A stretch of DNA of 7,950 nucleotides from Bacillota bacterium (GTDB lineage Bacteria; Bacillota_A; Clostridia; Lachnospirales; WQUN01), in NCBI GenBank assembly GCA_009786175.1, contig WQTQ01000107.1:1-7950 (forward strand). The letters are read 5' to 3'. Positions 5,013 through 7,950 of the stretch are shown here, piece after piece. Both the position numbers and the translations under genes were made by a program. Positions within the stretch are counted from its first letter, which is position 1. Every line of letters starts with the position of its first letter. Below the pieces are notes generated by a model. That model was not told the DNA's origin, made no database searches, and saw only the letters and a program-made list of their open reading frames with translations.

Positions 5013-6821
5013 ATGCCAAAAACAAGAAGCAAGCAAAAAGAAGCCACCGATATAGCAACAAAAAATTTCGATGCAGGGTATAACATAGTCAGTAGCAACC
5101 CGATATTTAGTCCTTTGCTTAAAAAAGCTTCTGTAGTCCGGGGCAAAAACAGTATCTATCGCAAAGACGGTCTGACTCTTGTAACAAATGAAGGTACTAT
5201 ATTTTGCAACCCAACCTGCCGCGCAGAACCCTGGGAGTGGGCGCGAGCAATCGCCCACTCCCTGCTGCATTTAGCATTGGGGCATTTTCAAAAGAAGGAA
5301 CGCCCTACAGACTGGAATATTGCTTGTGACTATGTTGTTGAAAAATTCCTGTCAGATTTTAACTTCGGCAGGCCCATTTATCAGAGTACAACCCCAGTGG
5401 GGTTTTCAGATGAAGAAAAGCTATATAGGCACCTTAGCGAAATTCGTGACAAATCCCAATTTGTAGGCTATGGCACATCAGGAGTTGATGTGCCAGACAT
5501 GCTCTTTGGATACAACGAACGGCATTACAATAAGTGGAATAAACCGCCCGAATGGTCAAAAATATTTGCAATTGGCCTATCCGATGCTGTACGGCAAGCT
5601 GTAAATAAAGCATCCGGCGAGGATGATAATATAGATAGTGACCGTTCGGAAAACACAACGGCTCACCAGGCAAAACGCTGGTTCATTTCAAGTTATCCAC
5701 TGCTTGGTGCAATAGCCGCCAATTTCAAAGTTATTTACGACCAACATATATGCGAGCGCATGGATATAAGCGTAGCTGCCGTTTCTATTTCCATGGCAGA
5801 AATTTATATCAATCCGAAAAAATATCTCAACCAAGCTGAAATGCGTTTTGTAATGGCTCATGAATTTTTACACGCTGCGCTACGACATGATGTGCGACAA
5901 GAATGGCGCGACCCTTATCTATGGAATGTAGCTTGCGATTTTATTATCAACCAGTGGCTTACAGAAATGGAACTTGGCGAACGCCCGGAAGGTTGCTTGC
6001 ATGATGAGCAATTTAAGGGCATGAGTGCAGAAGCAATATACGATCGTATAGCCAACGACATGCGTATGTACAGAAAACTTGCAACACTGCGGGGTGTTGG
6101 GCTTGGTGATATGCTGCCGGCCCCCGCTTTCAATAATGGAAAAAACTCTGCCACAGATTTAGACGATTTTTATCGCCGTGCTTTGCGGCAGGGGCTAACT
6201 TACCATCAAGACCAAGATAGAGGGTACCTGCCTGCCGGTCTGGTAGAAGAAATTAGAGCATTGGCACATCCGCCTATTCCATGGGATGTGGAACTTGCGC
6301 GATGGTTTGATGACCATTTTACTCCCATAGAGAAAAAACGCAGTTATGCAAGACCCAGCAGACGGCAATCTTCCACTCCGGATATACCGCGTCCCAATTG
6401 GGTGATTTCACAAGCATCATTGGATGGTCGTACCTTTGGTGTGGTGCTGGATACGTCCGGTTCGATGGATCGTTCTCTCTTGGCTACGGCGTTAGGTGCT
6501 ATTGCAAGCTACAGTGCATCAAAAGATGTTCCTGCTGCCAGGGTTGTCTTCTGCGATGCGGCAGCCCATGATGCAGGATATATGAAACCGGAAGACATAG
6601 CCGGGATTGTAAAAGTAAGAGGCCGCGGCGGAACGGTTTTGCAACCCGGAATAGATTTGCTTAGAAGTACAGAAGATTTCCCCAAAGACGCACCTATTTT
6701 GATTATTACAGACGCTGAATGTGATGCAGTTATATTGTATGGTAGAGAACACGCGTTTCTGGTACCGCATAGTGCAAGATTACCATTTGTACCGAAGGGG
6801 AAGGTTTTTAGAATGAGGTAG
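5013..6821 (+). CDS. Tandem metallopeptidase-like / VWA protein (DUF2201 type)
   Basis: A 602-residue soluble protein with three parts. Domain 1 (about 15-145) contains HSLLHLALGH (82-91) and WNIACD (101-106). Domain 2 (about 218-345) contains HEFLHAALRH (283-292), a full HExxH zinc-peptidase signature, and WNVACD (304-309). Domain 3 (about 472-600) is a VWA-like domain with a MIDAS: DTSGS (480-484), T541 in RGRGGT and D567 in IITDAE. Domains 1 and 2 are clearly a duplication, and domain 1 has serine in place of the catalytic glutamate, so it is probably non-catalytic. Known relatives (putative metallopeptidase plus VWA-like) usually carry one peptidase domain at about 400 residues. GGAGG (5003-5007) lies five bases before ATG. 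It is the expected adaptor/effector partner of the upstream AAA+ protein. Protease activity is inferred from the motif only; the substrate is unknown. Confidence 0.92.
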   Translation: MPKTRSKQKEATDIATKNFDAGYNIVSSNPIFSPLLKKASVVRGKNSIYRKDGLTLVTNEGTIFCNPTCRAEPWEWARAIAHSLLHLALGHFQKKERPTDWNIACDYVVEKFLSDFNFGRPIYQSTTPVGFSDEEKLYRHLSEIRDKSQFVGYGTSGVDVPDMLFGYNERHYNKWNKPPEWSKIFAIGLSDAVRQAVNKASGEDDNIDSDRSENTTAHQAKRWFISSYPLLGAIAANFKVIYDQHICERMDISVAAVSISMAEIYINPKKYLNQAEMRFVMAHEFLHAALRHDVRQEWRDPYLWNVACDFIINQWLTEMELGERPEGCLHDEQFKGMSAEAIYDRIANDMRMYRKLATLRGVGLGDMLPAPAFNNGKNSATDLDDFYRRALRQGLTYHQDQDRGYLPAGLVEEIRALAHPPIPWDVELARWFDDHFTPIEKKRSYARPSRRQSSTPDIPRPNWVISQASLDGRTFGVVLDTSGSMDRSLLATALGAIASYSASKDVPAARVVFCDAAAHDAGYMKPEDIAGIVKVRGRGGTVLQPGIDLLRSTEDFPKDAPILIITDAECDAVILYGREHAFLVPHSARLPFVPKGKVFRMR

Positions 6822-6872
6822 ATTATGAATACAGTATGCTCAGGAGTATGTTTATGCACTTAAAGAAATATT

Positions 6873-6899
6873 AGGAGCCTTAACCGGCTCCTTTTCTTA
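6873..6899 (+). terminator. Rho-independent terminator after the AAA+/VWA operon
   Basis: AGGAGCC (6873-6879) and GGCTCCT (6886-6892) form a perfect 7-bp stem with loop TTAACC, followed by TTTTCTTATT. It lies about 50 bases after the VWA gene and ends that operon. Confidence 0.85.
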
Positions 6900-6981
6900 T
6901 TAAATCGTATATGGAGGCTTAATACATATATATTCTAATTATGTAGGAAATAAAAAATATTACGGAAGGGAGAATGGTATC

Positions 6982-7113
6982 ATGACCTGCATAAAGCTCG
7001 TGGAAATTTTGGTAATGGGTGCTACTGTAGTGCTGATGGCGGCCAAATACATCTTAAAATTTTTAGATTATGTTGGCAAGTTGCAAACGAAGTCCGCCTT
7101 TTACGCAATATAA
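6982..7113 (+). CDS. Small single-span membrane peptide, 43 residues
   Basis: An ORF of 43 codons has GGAAGGGAG (6964-6972) nine bases before ATG. Residues about 6-26 (LVEILVMGATVVLMAAKYIL) form one hydrophobic helix, followed by a short basic tail (KFLDYVGKLQTKSAFYAI). It lies between two terminators, so it is probably its own short transcript or the first gene before the DUF932 gene. Such peptides can be toxin-like, holin-like or modulators of membrane proteins; nothing here decides which. The AT-rich 80 bases before it probably hold its promoter, but no clear -35/-10 pair is visible. No antisense RNA or antitoxin gene is recognised beside it. Confidence 0.55.
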   Translation: MTCIKLVEILVMGATVVLMAAKYILKFLDYVGKLQTKSAFYAI

Positions 7114-7127
7114 CAAATGTACAAGTG

Positions 7128-7157
7128 AAAGGGTTTCCGTTAAAGAGGCTCTTTTTT
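7128..7157 (+). terminator. Weak rho-independent terminator or attenuator before DUF932
   Basis: AAAGGGTTTC (7128-7137) pairs over ten positions (three G-U) with GAGGCTCTTT (7145-7154), loop CGTTAAA, and a six-T run spans 7152-7157. It is less stable than the other terminators and lies 27 bases before the DUF932 start, so partial read-through is likely. Confidence 0.45.
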
Positions 7158-7184
7158 AATGCAAAAAATGAAAGGAGAAAAATT

Positions 7185-7950
7185 ATGCCTGCAGCAGTTG
7201 AATCAATGTTTTATGTACGGGTCGCACCGTGGCACGGGCTTGGCACTTGTGTCGAAACTGCTTTAACTTCGGGTGATGCCCTGCGTGAATCCGGGCTTGA
7301 TTGGAACGTGTTCCAACGTCCCATATTAACGGATAATCAAGTTCCTATCCCCGGCTACAAAGCCAACATCAGGGATACGGACAACCGCATCTTGGGTGTT
7401 GTCACCGACAGGTACAAAATTGTGCAAAACCATGAAGCATTTGCATTTGTAGATGCTTTACTTGGGGAAGGTGTACGGTTTGAAACTGCGGGGAGTCTGC
7501 ATGAGGGACGCAAAGTTTGGATGCTTGCCAAATTGCCAAACGAATATTCCCTTGGTGGTGAAGAAATTGCGCCATATCTGGTGTTTTCCAACTCCCATGA
7601 CGGCAACAGCAGTATCCGCGTTGCCATGACACCCATTCGCGTTGTGTGCCAAAACACCCTAAACCTTGCTCTAGGTAACGCCAAACGCTCATGGTCAACA
7701 GTCCATATTGGCAACTTGGCGCACAAAATGGACGAAGCCCACAACACTTTACAGTTGGCAGCGAGATATATGGACAACCTTGGTGATGAGTTTAACCGCT
7801 TATCCCGGATTACGCTGCCCGACACCCGAGTTATGGAGTATATCGAAATGCTTCTGCCGATGAATGAAGACCCTACGGACATTCACAAGCGGAACATTGA
7901 GCAAATCCGCGAGGATTTGAAAGTGCGATATTTCGATGCGCCCGACCTTC
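7185..7950 (+). CDS. DUF932 / phage-plasmid-like protein (TIGR03299 type), 3' truncated by window
   Basis: An open frame of 255 codons runs off the right edge. AAAGGAG (7171-7177) lies seven bases before ATG. The family is recognised from the N-terminal APWHGLG (14-20), the segment GVVTDRYKIVQNHEAFAFVDAL (about 71-92), the central FSNSHDGNSSIRVAMTP (about 136-152) and RVVCQNTLNLAL (about 154-165). This matches DUF932 proteins, typically 300-400 residues, common on plasmids, ICEs and phages, so roughly a quarter or more of the protein is missing here. Its molecular function is not established to my knowledge. It is the best sign that this window belongs to a mobile element. It is separated from the AAA+/VWA operon by two terminators and so need not act with it. 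Confidence 0.92.
   Translation, partial: MPAAVESMFYVRVAPWHGLGTCVETALTSGDALRESGLDWNVFQRPILTDNQVPIPGYKANIRDTDNRILGVVTDRYKIVQNHEAFAFVDALLGEGVRFETAGSLHEGRKVWMLAKLPNEYSLGGEEIAPYLVFSNSHDGNSSIRVAMTPIRVVCQNTLNLALGNAKRSWSTVHIGNLAHKMDEAHNTLQLAARYMDNLGDEFNRLSRITLPDTRVMEYIEMLLPMNEDPTDIHKRNIEQIREDLKVRYFDAPDL

Noticed and set aside
4766..5270. Minus-strand frames over the ATPase/VWA junction
   Set aside because: They are antisense to two confidently identified genes; codon use and composition fit shadows.
7355..7882. Minus-strand open frame of 175 codons
   Set aside because: It is antisense to the clearly recognised DUF932 gene, has no good ribosome binding site, and its sequence (rich in Ser, Arg and Leu) is typical of a shadow frame.

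Overview
The window reads as accessory, probably mobile DNA from a low-to-moderate G+C Gram-positive bacterium, most likely a clostridial member of the Bacillota. The grounds are strong AGGAGG-type ribosome binding sites, AT-leaning codon use, short rho-independent terminators, and a final gene of the DUF932 / phage-plasmid-like (TIGR03299-type) family. No replication, integrase or conjugation gene is visible, so the kind of element (plasmid, ICE or prophage) cannot be decided here. All supported genes lie on the + strand.

Layout. (1) 1-1753: an operon-like trio made of the C-terminus of an unrecognised protein, an unrecognised ~140-residue protein and a 357-residue multi-pass membrane protein with a charged cytoplasmic tail; the genes are nearly contiguous. 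(2) 1754-3242: two small helical proteins, the second a clear DIP1984 ('septicolysin')-family member and the first a divergent relative. They are separated and flanked by intergenic stretches of about 240-370 bases that are rich in inverted repeats. (3) 3243-3941: a 700-base stretch with no large gene. It holds a candidate structured RNA ending in a good terminator, then two small ORFs of 49 and 28 codons with plausible ribosome binding sites. (4) 3942-6821: a MoxR-type AAA+ ATPase followed 18 bases later by a 602-residue metallopeptidase-like/VWA protein (DUF2201 type). This is the classic ATPase plus MIDAS-adaptor pair. (5) 6822-7950: a terminator, a 43-residue single-membrane-span peptide, a weaker terminator or attenuator, and the start of a DUF932 protein that runs off the window.

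How they may work together. The AAA+ and VWA proteins almost certainly act as a pair: the ATPase remodels a target and the VWA domain recruits it through a metal site. The VWA protein carries two tandem copies of the metallopeptidase-like domain. The first has lost the catalytic glutamate (HSLLH) and the second keeps it (HEFLH), so one copy may bind while the other cleaves. The two DIP1984-like proteins and the structured intergenic RNAs around them are the least explained part. One hypothesis is a ribonucleoprotein-like module placed beside an AAA+/VWA machine, but nothing in the sequence proves a functional link.
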